Shown here in pieces: positions 1-8,268 of a DNA stretch of 17,167 nt (its first letter is position 1; the number at the start of each line of letters is the position of its first letter). The notes beneath the pieces were generated by a model. The model saw only the letters and a program-made list of their open reading frames with translations, was not told the origin of the DNA and did not search any database. This DNA is from Nocardia sp. NRRL S-836 (GTDB taxonomy: Bacteria > Actinomycetota > Actinomycetes > Mycobacteriales > Pseudonocardiaceae): positions 1-17,167 of the forward strand of contig NZ_LGDY01000154.1 in NCBI RefSeq assembly GCF_001279525.1, in the 5' to 3' direction. Made by a program: the position numbers and the translations under genes.

Positions 1-435
1 CCACCCGCACCCCCACCCGCACCCCCGCCCGCTCCGGCGACCACCACGTCGGCGCCGAATGGTTATGGCACAACGGAACGCGCGTTCGTGGAGCTCTCGA
101 TCGCCACGGACGAGCAGGCGTTGAAGCTGCTCGCGACCGCCGACCGGCCCGAGCTGGTGGCGAACCGCAACGCCGAGCTGGCCGAGCTGCGGGCGTTGCT
201 GGACGCGCCGTACGTGAACCAGCACGCCGGTCACGACATGCCGGGCATGCCGACCGACGCCGAGATCGCGCTGGCGGCCACGAGCCGGGAGGCGCGCGAC
301 CAGTTCGTGCGCGCTCATCTCACCGAGTCGCTGGAGGTCGTGCGGTCGGCCCGTGCGGCGATCACGCACCCGCCGACCGCCGCGGTGGTCGAGCTGATGG
401 AACGCCATCGCACGGCGGAGCTGGCGGCCGGGTGA
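1..435 (+). CDS. DUF305-like protein, C-terminal part (5' end outside window)
   Basis: The frame is open from base 1, so this is the 3' portion of a longer gene; an internal GTG at 88 is not needed as a start. The visible protein begins with a Pro/Ala linker encoded by a 12-bp repeat (CCACCCGCACCC twice, then a degenerate copy), typical of an exported protein after its signal or lipobox. Two DUF305-like halves follow: a helix with FVELSIATDEQALKLL, and, after a Met/His-rich HAGHDMPGMPTDAEI segment, QFVRAHLTESLEVVRSA. In DUF305 proteins both helices normally carry a His-His pair (MIPHHxxA / MIxHHxGA); here the pairs read TD and TE, so any metal-binding role is doubtful. It ends in a GTGA overlap with the downstream LacI-family gene, implying cotranscription. 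Family assignment is moderate and function unknown. Confidence 0.6.
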   Translation, partial: PPAPPPAPPPAPATTTSAPNGYGTTERAFVELSIATDEQALKLLATADRPELVANRNAELAELRALLDAPYVNQHAGHDMPGMPTDAEIALAATSREARDQFVRAHLTESLEVVRSARAAITHPPTAAVVELMERHRTAELAAG

Positions 436-1412
436 AGCGCGTGACCCTGGAGGAGGTGGCGCGTGTCGCCGGCGTGTCGCGCGCGACCGCGTCGCGGGTC
501 GTCAACGGCGCCGGCACGGTCGACGAGACGTTGCGGCACGCGGTGCAGCGGGCCATCTCCAGCACCGGCTACCTGCCGAACATCGCGGCGCGGTCGCTGG
601 TGACGCGGCGGGCCGACGCGATCGGCCTGGTGCTGCCCGACGAGCACCGCATGCTCGGCGACCCGCACCTCGCGAGCGTGGTCAGCGGCGTGACCCGCGT
701 GGTCCGGCCCAGGGGCATCCACCTCGTGCTGATGATGACCGGGCCGGGGACGCGCGAGCAGGCGTTGAGCGACCTGCGGTGCGGCCGCCTCGACGGGGTG
801 GTCCTCGTGCACACCGACCCGGCCGACCCGGTGCCGGGCCAGCTGATCAGGTCCGGGTTGCCGGTGGTGCTGGCCGGGCGGCCGTGGCAGCCGATGCCGA
901 TCACCTACGTCGACGTGGACCAGAAGGCGGGCGGCGCGCTGGCCGGCGAACGCCTGCTGCGCCGCGGGTGCCGCCGCGTCGCCACGATCACCGGGCCGCA
1001 GGACACCCCGGCGGGCCAGGACCGGCTGCGCGGTTTCCTCGGCGTGGCACCGGATGCGGTAGTGGCGCACGGCGACTTCACCCGGCAGTCCGGCACCGCC
1101 GCGATGGAGGAGCTGCTCAGCCGCTGCCCGGACGTCGACGGCGTGTTCGTCGCGTCCGATCTGATGGCGAGTGGCGCGATCCCGGTGCTGCACCGCAGCG
1201 GCCGGAAGGTGCCCGACGACGTGGCGGTGGTCGGGTTCGACGACAGCAGCGCGGCGCTGACGTGCGAGCCGGAGCTGACGACGGTCCGGCAGCCGATCGC
1301 GGACATGGCACAGGAGATGGCCCGTCAGCTGCTGCGGCAGATCACCGACCCCGGCACGCCGGTGACGTCGGTCGTGTTCGACCCTTCGCTCGTCGTCCGT
1401 TCGAGCGGCTGA
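432..1412 (+). CDS. LacI-family transcriptional regulator
   Basis: This 326-residue protein has the usual LacI-family length and layout. The N-terminal HTH plus hinge helix covers residues 1-55 (VTLEEVARVAGVSRATASRVVNG, then a YLPNIAARSL hinge). A periplasmic-binding-protein-like sensor follows, with GLVLP near 67, LDGVVLVH, DVDQKAGGALAGERL and the C-terminal DDVAVVGFDDSSAA...LTTVRQP signature. It probably represses sugar-related genes and is released by a small ligand; the ligand is unknown. The GTG at 432 overlaps the DUF305-like stop; a GGAG lies about 12 nt upstream. A second in-frame GTG at 441 is possible. No obvious target lies beside it: downstream is a convergent siderophore unit. 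It is distinct from the LacI regulator at 10928-11923. Confidence 0.93.
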   Translation: MKRVTLEEVARVAGVSRATASRVVNGAGTVDETLRHAVQRAISSTGYLPNIAARSLVTRRADAIGLVLPDEHRMLGDPHLASVVSGVTRVVRPRGIHLVLMMTGPGTREQALSDLRCGRLDGVVLVHTDPADPVPGQLIRSGLPVVLAGRPWQPMPITYVDVDQKAGGALAGERLLRRGCRRVATITGPQDTPAGQDRLRGFLGVAPDAVVAHGDFTRQSGTAAMEELLSRCPDVDGVFVASDLMASGAIPVLHRSGRKVPDDVAVVGFDDSSAALTCEPELTTVRQPIADMAQEMARQLLRQITDPGTPVTSVVFDPSLVVRSSG

Positions 1413-1424
1413 CCGCTCCTTGTC

Positions 1425-1461
1425 CCGTTCACACGGACGTTCTCGCGTCCGTCACGAACGG
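1425..1461. terminator. Two-tier hairpin between convergent genes
   Basis: Outer arms CCGTTC (1425-1430) and GAACGG (1456-1461) enclose inner 7-bp arms ACGGACG (1433-1439) and CGTCCGT (1446-1452) around the loop TTCTCG. The structure sits between the convergent lacI-type gene (stop at 1412) and mbtH-like gene (stop codon at 1452-1454, inside the hairpin). There is no T-tract on either side, so it is a candidate bidirectional terminator or 3'-end stabiliser of the type common in high-GC actinomycetes rather than a canonical intrinsic terminator. Confidence 0.6.
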
Positions 1462-1649
1462 ATGGACAGCGGCCGCATGTCGGTCCAGTTCACCTCGACG
1501 TACGCCAGGCACGCCTCGCGACTCTCCTCGCCGAACACCTTGGTCCACCCGGCGGGCACCTCCGCGAACGCGGGCCACAGCGAGTGCTGCTGCTCGTCGT
1601 TGACCAGCACGAAAAAACGGCCCTGCGGGTCCTCGAACGGGTTGGTCAT
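1452..1649 (-). CDS. MbtH-like protein
   Basis: This small protein of about 65 residues matches the MbtH family almost end to end. It starts [20 protein letters not shown], has the SLWPAF segment, AGWTKVFG, and the C-terminal NWTDMRPLS motif; the three conserved tryptophans are present. MbtH-like proteins bind and activate adenylation domains of nonribosomal peptide synthetases, often for siderophores. ATG at 1649 fits the family start; a GTG at 1652 directly precedes it. A GGAGAGGA Shine-Dalgarno lies about 8 nt upstream. It lies downstream of, and in the same direction as, the N-monooxygenase gene, with an iron-box-like inverted repeat in the gap. No synthetase is present in the window, so its partner must be elsewhere or the unit is an orphan remnant. 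Confidence 0.95.
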   Translation of the reverse strand: MTNPFEDPQGRFFVLVNDEQQHSLWPAFAEVPAGWTKVFGEESREACLAYVEVNWTDMRPLSIRS

Positions 1650-1681
1650 CACTGCGGTCCTCTCCAGGCTCCTCGGGGCGA

Positions 1682-1697
1682 GTTAGGCCACCCTAAC
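1682..1697. promoter_or_regulatory. Iron-box-like inverted repeat upstream of mbtH-like gene
   Basis: GTTAGG-CCAC-CCTAAC has perfect 6-bp arms. Aligned over 1678-1696 to the actinobacterial DtxR/IdeR/DmdR consensus TTAGGTTAGSCTAACCTAA, it matches about 13 of 19 positions by eye. It overlaps the stop codon of the monooxygenase and lies 33 bp before the mbtH-like start, so it could give that gene its own iron-repressed promoter. The left flank is poor, so confidence is moderate. Confidence 0.45.
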
Positions 1698-3006
1698 CCA
1701 CTGGCGCGGCCAGCTCCGACACCGGCTCCGGGACCACGGGCGACCCGCGCAGGACCGAGTCGAGGATCTCCCCCACCCGCACGGCCGTGTTGGACAACAA
1801 CGACGACGTGATGCCGTGCGTGTGCTCCGTGCCACCCTGCAGGTAGATACCGCCCTGGACAGCATCGTCGGTGACCACCCGGTAGTCCCGCGCGACCTTG
1901 AGCCGCCCGTACTCGTCCCGCTGACACCTCTCGGCCAGCTCCCCCAGCACCCGCACCGGATCAGCCGGCCGGTACCCCGTGGCGTACACGATGACGTCCG
2001 CGTCGACCGGCACCCGCCCGCCATCGGCCAACGACTCGATCACACACCGGCCGTCGGGGGCTCCCGTCCGTGAGCCGCGAGGTGTTGTTCAACAACAACC
2101 GCTGCCGCCCGAGCACCTTCTCCCCGTGACCCGGGAGGTTTTGTCCAACAACAACCGCTGCCCCCTGAGCCCCTTCTCCCGGTACACCCGCCGGTAGAGC
2201 TCCTCGATGAGGTCCTGGTCGACCACGCCGTAGTTCGTGTTCGCGTGGTACCCCATCAACCGCTTCTTGACGTCCTCCGGCGCCCCGTAGAACTCGTCCA
2301 CGGCGGCAGGGTCGAAAATCCGGTTGGCGAACGAACTGTCGTCGGCCGGGCTGTACCCGTACCGCGCGAACACCCCGTGCACCACAGCCGAGGGAAACCG
2401 TTCGTGGAAGAACGCCACCGCCTCCGCCGCACTCTGCCCGGCCCCCACCACAACGACGTGCCGCGGCTCCTCCACCTCACCGACCCGGTGCAGCAGATCC
2501 CTGTTGTGCCAGACCCGCTCCCCCGCCACGATCCCCTCCGGCAGGTTCGCCTCCAACCCGGTGGCCAGCACCAGGTTGCGCGCCGCGACCGTCTGCCCGT
2601 TAGCCATGACCTCGAACCCTTGCCCGACCGCGCGAACGCTCGTCACCTCACTGCCGTACGACACCTGGTGCGCAACCCGCGCGGCCGCCCACTCGAAGTA
2701 GTCGTGGAACTCCTTCCGCAACGGGAAGAGGTTCTTGTGGTTGACGAAGTCCACCAACCGCCCACGATCCCGCAGATAACACAGGAAGCTGAACTCGCTC
2801 GTCGGATTCCGCAACGTCACGAGGTCCTTGAGGAACGACACCTGCATCGTCGCGTCCTCGAGCAACATCCCCCGATGCCACCCGAACCCCGCCTGCTTCT
2901 CGAAGAACCGCGCCCTCACCGGCCGCTCGTGCTCCTCGACCGCGATGGCGAGCGCGAGGTTGGACGGCCCGAAGCCGATCCCGGCCAGGTCCAACACCGG
3001 TTCCAT
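1693..3006 (-). pseudogene. L-lysine/L-ornithine N-monooxygenase (siderophore), frameshifted
   Basis: This is a flavin-dependent N-hydroxylase that makes hydroxamate precursors for siderophores. The N-terminal 305 residues (2089-3006) show the FAD motif GIGFGPSN (9-16), the family segment SFLKDLVTLRNPTSEFSFLCYL (split here as SFLKDLVTLRNPTSE then FSFLCYL, about 57-77), the NADPH motif GAGQSAAE (188-195) and YHANTNYGVVDQDLIEELYRR near 253. The frame then hits a stop at 2089-2091. The same frame continues from about 2070 to 1693 with the expected C-terminal half, including DADVIVYATGYRP and THGITSSLLSN. The break lies in a 57-bp tandem duplication (2068-2180). Adding one G to the run at 2122-2125 and removing one C from the minus-strand C-run at 2056-2060 would restore a single product of about 437 residues, close to family length. 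ATG 3006 is preceded by GGAGGG. Lysine versus ornithine specificity is not resolved. Confidence 0.9.
2068..2180 (-). repeat. 57-bp tandem duplication inside the N-monooxygenase gene
   Basis: On the minus strand, copy 1 (2180-2124) and copy 2 (2124-2068) both begin GGGAGAAGG, contain CAGCGGTTGTTGTTG and end CACGG. They differ at 7 of 57 positions by my count and share one base at the junction, so the period is 56 bp. The two copies encode REKGLRGQRLLLDKTSRVTG and, in a shifted frame, GEKVLGRQRLLLNNTSRLTDG, so both look like the same protein segment. The shift puts a stop codon into copy 2. Confidence 0.9.
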
Positions 3007-3059
3007 CGCGGTCCCTCCGTGGCACGATCCCTGAGCGTGGTGAAGTGACCCTAACTTAA

Positions 3060-3075
3060 CTAAGGCATGCCTTAG
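3060..3075. promoter_or_regulatory. Iron-box-like perfect palindrome upstream of N-monooxygenase
   Basis: CTAAGGCATGCCTTAG is a perfect 16-bp palindrome located 54 bp upstream of the monooxygenase ATG (3006). Immediately next to it on the gene side, CCTAACTTAA (3049-3058) matches 8 of 10 positions of the right half of TTAGGTTAGSCTAACCTAA. The TAAGG..CCTTA core, the AT-rich content in a GC-rich background and the siderophore gene downstream support one or two overlapping sites for an IdeR/DmdR-type iron repressor. The regulator itself is not in the window. Confidence 0.6.
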
Positions 3076-3214
3076 CTAGTGCATTCGGGCGTGATCTACG
3101 CCGCCCAGCGGCCACGTCCGATCGGCGGGCCCGGTGCTGCGGAGGCTGCGCGGTGATGGACGGGTGAGTGGTGGTGCTCGGGGTGGTTCGGAGTGGTCGT
3201 TCGCGAGTCTGGCT

Positions 3215-3239
3215 GGGGTGGGGTTCAGGGTTGGGCGGG
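3215..3239 (+). other. Canonical G-quadruplex motif, plus strand
   Basis: Five G-tracts with short loops are visible: GGGG, T, GGGG, TTCA, GGG, TT, GGG, C, GGG. This satisfies the G3 N1-7 rule four times over. No gene is called around it, so any role is unknown. Several more GG-rich segments surround it between 3130 and 3330. Confidence 0.6.
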
Positions 3240-3586
3240 ATGCTCGGGGCTGGTGCGGCGGGGTTGCGAGGCCGTTCAGGTCGTTGTCGAAGTGCCGGGT
3301 GGAGCGGGGGCTGGTCGCCTGATCGGGTGAAGGTTGTCCGGATTGGCGCCTGGGGTCGTCTCCTCTTCGTGTCTCGATGTTCATGCCTGCCGCGCCCGCC
3401 AGAAAGGAAACGCGCGAGGGGCGGCGGCTTGTGCGCCGGGTGAGGAGGAGGCCGGGTTGGGGAGGCGACGGGTGGAGCCAGGGGCAAGACCGGGAAGCGC
3501 GAGACAGGTGCAGCCGGGGAAGAGGCCCGCCGAGTGGAGGTAAGGACGGTGGGCACCTCACGGCGCGACACGCGAAGGAGGCGAGC

Positions 3587-3668
3587 GTCCAGTCGGTCGA
3601 GGCGGACGTCCAGTCCGTCGGCGTGAGTACCGGGTCCAGTCGGTGGACGCGAAGGTCCAGTCGGTCGA
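3587..3668. repeat. Four copies of GTCCAGTC(G/C)GT(C/G)GA-like unit
   Basis: Copies start at 3587, 3608, 3634 and 3655, each beginning GTCCAGTC and running on as CGGTCGA, CGTCGG, GGTGGA or CGGTCGA variants. Spacings are 21, 26 and 21 bp, giving a pair of doublets 47 bp apart. The 21-bp step is a multiple of three; one minus-strand frame reads GLDVRLDRLDARL, a Leu/Asp/Arg heptad-like string, but that frame has no supporting domain. It could be a coding remnant or a set of direct-repeat binding sites. Confidence 0.7.
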
Positions 3669-3749
3669 TGGCGCGGGTCGAGCCGAGGCACGCCGCCACC
3701 CCGCCGAACGGGAACCGCATCCCGCCACCCGCACCGAGCCCCCGCCGGT

Positions 3750-3937
3750 CAAGCACCCCACCAGCCACCCCGACCTGAGCCCCTCGCAGACCCCAGCACC
3801 CCAGCAAGCGACCCCAGAACCGGGCCCATCGCAGGCCCAAGCACCCCACCAGCAACCAGCGCCCCTGAACCGCGTCTCTCGCACGCCCAAGCAGCCCACC
3901 AGCGACCCCGAACCGACTCCCCCGCGCCATCACGCCC
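3750..3937. repeat. Degenerate 44-50-bp tandem repeat, four units
   Basis: Units start at 3750, 3794, 3838 and 3888. Each opens CAAGCACCCCACCAG or a close variant, continues through ..GCGACCCC..GAACCG.. and closes ..TCGCAGGCC or ..ACGCC. Spacing is 44, 44 and 50 bp, so the units do not preserve one reading frame throughout, which argues against a coding repeat. Confidence 0.65.
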
Positions 3938-3971
3938 CACCGGACCGCAGCAGCGACATCCCCGCGCGGTC

Positions 3972-4019
3972 AGCGAGAAAGCCAGCGAGAAAGCCAACGG
4001 AAACGCCAGCGCAAAGGCC
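3972..4019. repeat. 12-bp tandem repeat, four units
   Basis: Two identical units AGCGAGAAAGCC (3972-3983, 3984-3995) are followed by AACGGAAACGCC and AGCGCAAAGGCC. The unit is purine-rich on the plus strand and relatively A-rich for this genome. It lies inside the low-complexity gap just beyond the 44-50-bp repeats. Confidence 0.8.
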
Positions 4020-4142
4020 GGCGAATCCCAGGTCACCACCATGCCCCCGCGGTGCCACCGCCGATCAGCACGGTGCCGTCCGGGCGCCCCCGCACACGAA
4101 ACCGCCCAGCCGCCGCAGACCCCGCATCCCCACAACGCCAAG

Positions 4143-4169
4143 CCCAAGACCCAGCCCAAAACCCGACCC
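4143..4169 (-). other. G-quadruplex motif just downstream of the GH1 gene
   Basis: The minus strand carries GGGTCGGGTTTTGGGCTGGG followed by TCTTGGG: five G3 tracts with loops of 2, 4, 2 and 4 nt. It begins about 14 nt after the beta-glucosidase stop codon and lies on the sense strand of that operon, so it would be in the 3' end of the transcript. It could affect transcription termination or mRNA 3'-end stability; no hairpin terminator was seen here. Confidence 0.6.
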
Positions 4170-4182
4170 AAAAACCGTCCCC

Positions 4183-5507
4183 CTACCCCCGCATCCCCTG
4201 AATCAACTCCCGAAACCACAACGCACTCTGCTTCAAACTCCGCTCCTGAGTCGCATAATCCACCCGCACAATCCCGAACCGCTTGTCATACCCATAAGCC
4301 CACTCGAAGTTGTCCATGAGCGACCAAGCGAAATACCCCCGCACATCCACCCCGGCCCGCACCGCATCCGCCACGGCGGAAATGTGCGTCCGGAAGTACT
4401 CCACCCGATCCAAATCCGCGACAAACCCACCCGCATCCGCGGTGTCGTCAAAAGCAGCACCGTTCTCGGTGATCACCATCGGCACCCCGTAGTCCGAGTG
4501 CAACCGCACCAGCAGCTGCGTGAAGCCCTCGGGCACGATCTCCCACCCCATGTCCGTCACCGGCCGCCCGGTCGGCACCACCTCGGGCGCGGCGGGGTCG
4601 TCGGTCGCCTTGAACACGTGCGACGAGTAGTAGTTCACCCCGAACACGTCCAGCGGCGTCGAGATGATCTCCAGATCCCCGTCCACAACCGGGAGCGAGG
4701 CACCCCGGGAAGCGATGTCGGCAAGCACGTCCTCGGGATAACGCCCGTGCACCAACGGATCCATGTAGATCCGCGTCCCCAGCCCGTCAGCGCGACGCGC
4801 CGCGTCCACATCACGCGGATCGGAAGACGCCGGCGTGGAAACGCCCATGTTCAAGGTGATGCCGAGATCGGCCACGCCGCGCGAACGCAGTTCCTGTGCC
4901 GCCAAACCATGTCCGAGCAACAGGTGGTGCACGGCGCGCATCGCCTCGGCGAAGTTCGTGCGGCCGGGGGCGTGGCGGCCCACGTCGTAGCCGAGCATGG
5001 CCGAGCACCACGGCTCGTTCAGGGTTGTCCACGTCGGCACGCGGTCGCCCAGGGCGTCGTGCACCAGGGCCGAGTACTCGGCGAAGCGGTAGGCCGTGTC
5101 GCGTGACGGCCAGCCGCCGGCGTCCTCCAGCTCCTGCGGCAGGTCCCAGTGGTACAGGGTCAGCCACGGCTGGACGCCGGCCGAGAGCAGCTCGTCGACC
5201 AGGCGGGAGTAGAAGTCCATGCCCGCCGGGTTCACCGGGCCGCGGCCGCCTGGCTGCACGCGCGGCCACGACACCGAGAAGCGGTACCTGTCCACGCCCA
5301 GCGACGCGATCATCGCCACGTCCGACGGCATGCGGTGGTAGTGGTCGCACGCCACGTCGCCGGTCTCGCCGCGGACCACGGCTCCCGGACGGCGGCAGTA
5401 AGTGTCCCAGATGGACGGTGTGCGGCCGTCCTCGTCGTGGGCGCCTTCGATACTGGTACGCGGACGTCGCCACGCCCCAGTAGAAGTCGGCGGGCAGGGC
5501 GGTGATC

Positions 5508-5515
<8 letters not shown>
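4183..5515 (-). pseudogene. GH1 beta-glucosidase, one-base frameshift near the 5' end
   Basis: This is a glycoside hydrolase family 1 enzyme, a retaining beta-glucosidase-type enzyme with no visible signal peptide, so probably cytoplasmic. The start MSEITALPADFYWGVATSAYQ (ATG 5515) is in one frame; the expected continuation IEGAHDEDGRTPSIWDTY is in the next. Removing one base, A at 5452 on the plus strand (T in the sense strand, CAG-T-ATC), joins them into a 443-residue protein of normal GH1 length. Numbering after correction: acid/base Glu167 in TLNEPW, nucleophile Glu350 in ITENG, and the C-terminal SLMDNFEW motif near 398-404, all intact. The ATG overlaps the stop of the upstream ABC ATPase gene by 8 nt (ATGTCTGA), so it is the last gene of the importer operon. 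As read, translation from the natural start ends prematurely in another frame. Confidence 0.9.
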
Positions 5516-6460
<945 letters not shown>

Positions 6461-6464
<4 letters not shown>

Positions 6465-7282
6465 GCGCGCACCTTCCGCAGGCGGGGATTCGCGTACTCG
6501 TCGATCCCGAAGTTGATCAGGGCCAGCGCCGTGCCGAGCAGGGCGATGCACAGGCCGGCGGGGACGAACCACCACCACGCGCCCTGGCCGAGCGCCTGGT
6601 TGGACTGCGCCCAGAACAGGATCGTGCCCCAGTTCCAGGTCGACAGCGACACCACGCCGACGAACGACAGCGTGATCTGCAGCATCACGGCGAAGATCAC
6701 CGTGCCGACGAATCCGGTGGCGATCACCGCCGTCAGGTTCGGCAGGATCTCGAACACGATGATCCGCCAGGTGCGTTCACCGGACGCGCGGGCGGCCTCC
6801 ACGAAGTCGCGGCGCCGCAACGACATCGTCTGCGCCCGCAGCACGCGCGCACCCCACGCCCAGGCGGTCAGCGAGATCACCGCCGCGATCAGCACGGTGT
6901 CGGCCGACGGCAGCATCGACGCCACGATGATGATCAGCGGCAGCGCCGGGATGACCAGGAAGACGTTGGACAGCATGGACAACGCCTCGTCGGCGGCGCC
7001 GCCGAGGAACCCGGCGGTCACGCCGACCAGGATCGACAGGAACGTCGCCAGCACACCGCAGACCAGGCCGACGATCATGACACCGCGGGTGCCCACGAGC
7101 ACCTGCGAGAAGATGTCCTGACCGGTCATGGTCGTGCCGAACCAGTGCGCGGCGGAAGGCGGCGACAGCAGCGTGTCGCCCATCTCCGACGGGTCGTACG
7201 GCGCGATCCACTCGCCGATCACCGCGATCACGGCGAAGAACGCCAGGATGCCCAGGCCCAGCCGGGTCTTGAAGTTCATCAT
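6461..7282 (-). CDS. ABC transporter permease, Opp/Dpp type (DppC-like)
   Basis: This is an inner-membrane subunit of the importer. The 273 residues contain an N-terminal membrane segment (LGLGILAFFAVIAVIGEWI), the DppC-typical HWFGTTMTGQDIFSQVLVGTR region, several further hydrophobic helices, and the cytoplasmic EAA loop RDFVEAARASGERTWRIIVFEILPN, which contacts the ATPases. ATG at 7282 (followed by a second ATG at 7279) has GGGAGGG about 9 nt upstream and lies 5 nt after the stop of the DppB-like permease. A much longer open frame continues upstream but only as antisense-style Arg/Gly-rich sequence over the neighbouring permease. The gene overlaps the next ATPase by 4 nt. Confidence 0.95.
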
Positions 7283-7287
7283 CGCGA

Positions 7288-8268
7288 TCAGCCCTCCCGC
7301 CGGGTGCGCGGGTCGAGCAGCAGGTAGCCGACGTCCGCGAGCAGGTTCGCCACCAGCACCGCCAGGGTGATCACCAGGAACACGCCCTGCATCAACGGGT
7401 AGTCCTTCGCTCCGATGCCCTGGAACAGCACGTATCCCAGGCCGGGGTAGGAGAACACCATCTCCACCAGCAGCGCGCCGCCGACGATGAAACCCAGCGA
7501 CAGCGCGAAACCGGAGATCGACGGCAGGATCGCGTTGCGCGCGGCGTAGGCGAACATGATCCGCCGCTGCGACAACCCCTTGGCCCGCGCGACGAGCACG
7601 TAGTCCTCGGCCGACACGGTCACCATCATGTTGCGCATGCCCAGGATCCAGCCGGCGACCGACGACACCACGATGGTCACGCCGGGCAGGACCGCGTGTT
7701 CCAGCACGCTGCCGATGAACTCCCACGACCACTCCGGCACCAGCCCCGCAGCGTAGCCGCCGGAGGCAGGCAGCAGCGGGAACGTCACCGAGAACACCGA
7801 GATCGCGATCAGCCCGAGCCAGAAGTACGGGATCGACGACAGGAACGTCGTCACCGGGATCAGCGAGTCCATCCACGACCCGCGCTTCCAGCCCGCGTAC
7901 ACACCGGCCAGCGTGCCCAGCAGGAACGCGATGACCGTCGTGACACCGACCAGCCCGAGCGTCCACGGCAGCGACTGCGACAGCACGTCCGCCACCGGTG
8001 TGGGGAAGAACGTGAACGACAGCCCGAGGTCACCGCGCAGCAACGCACCCCAGTAGTCGACGTACTGCTCCCACAACGACTTCTTCTCGTCCAGTCCGAA
8101 CAGGACGTACAGCGACGCCATCGCGTCGCTGTTCAGCCGCCCGCCGAGCTTGGTGATCATCGCCTGGACCGGGTCACCGGGCAGCAACCGCGGCAGCAGG
8201 AAGTTCGCCGTGATCGCCGCCCACAGCGTGACCAGGTAGAAGGCCGCACGGCGCAACAGGAACGTCAT
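7288..8268 (-). CDS. ABC transporter permease, Opp/Dpp type (DppB-like)
   Basis: This is the second membrane subunit. The 326 residues start [33 protein letters not shown], which is the DppB-like N-terminal helix followed by the conserved LPGDP motif. Further helices follow, with the EAA loop [26 protein letters not shown] and the late [23 protein letters not shown] motif of this family. ATG 8268 overlaps the stop of the upstream ATPase by 4 nt (ATGA), showing translational coupling. The order ATPase-permease-permease-ATPase is less usual than having both ATPases together. Confidence 0.95.
   Translation of the reverse strand: MTFLLRRAAFYLVTLWAAITANFLLPRLLPGDPVQAMITKLGGRLNSDAMASLYVLFGLDEKKSLWEQYVDYWGALLRGDLGLSFTFFPTPVADVLSQSLPWTLGLVGVTTVIAFLLGTLAGVYAGWKRGSWMDSLIPVTTFLSSIPYFWLGLIAISVFSVTFPLLPASGGYAAGLVPEWSWEFIGSVLEHAVLPGVTIVVSSVAGWILGMRNMMVTVSAEDYVLVARAKGLSQRRIMFAYAARNAILPSISGFALSLGFIVGGALLVEMVFSYPGLGYVLFQGIGAKDYPLMQGVFLVITLAVLVANLLADVGYLLLDPRTRREG

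Larger units (their letters stand above)
3076..4182. other. 1.1-kb low-complexity, repeat-rich gap without a credible gene
   Basis: No reading frame here shows a recognisable domain, and the long frames on both strands translate to Pro/Ser/Thr-rich or Gly/Trp/Leu-rich low-complexity strings. The plus strand is G/T-rich from about 3130 to 3560 and C/A-rich from about 3680 to 4200, so strand composition flips near 3600. Contained here are four GTCCAGTC copies (3587-3668), four 44-50-bp degenerate repeats (3750-3937), four 12-bp repeats (3972-4019) and two G-quadruplex motifs (3215-3239 plus strand, 4143-4169 minus strand). It separates the siderophore unit from the GH1 gene. Confidence 0.7.

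Noticed and set aside
2086..2100. Hairpin TGTTGTT-C-AACAACA in the hydroxylase gene as a regulatory element
   Set aside because: It arises from the Leu-Leu-Leu-Asn-Asn codon run at the duplication and is inside coding sequence.
3076..3933. 285-codon minus-strand frame and an overlapping 211-codon frame in the repeat-rich gap
   Set aside because: Both translate to Gly/Trp/Leu- or Pro/Arg-rich strings without any domain, and repeat spacing of 44/44/50 bp does not keep frame.
3587..4019. CRISPR array
   Set aside because: Repeats are degenerate, of three different lengths, with no constant repeat plus unique spacer pattern and no cas gene.
3643..5106. 487-codon plus-strand frame, Pro/Arg/His-rich
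   Set aside because: It runs through the antisense of the GH1 gene, whose catalytic motifs are clear on the other strand, and its first part is low-complexity repeat sequence.
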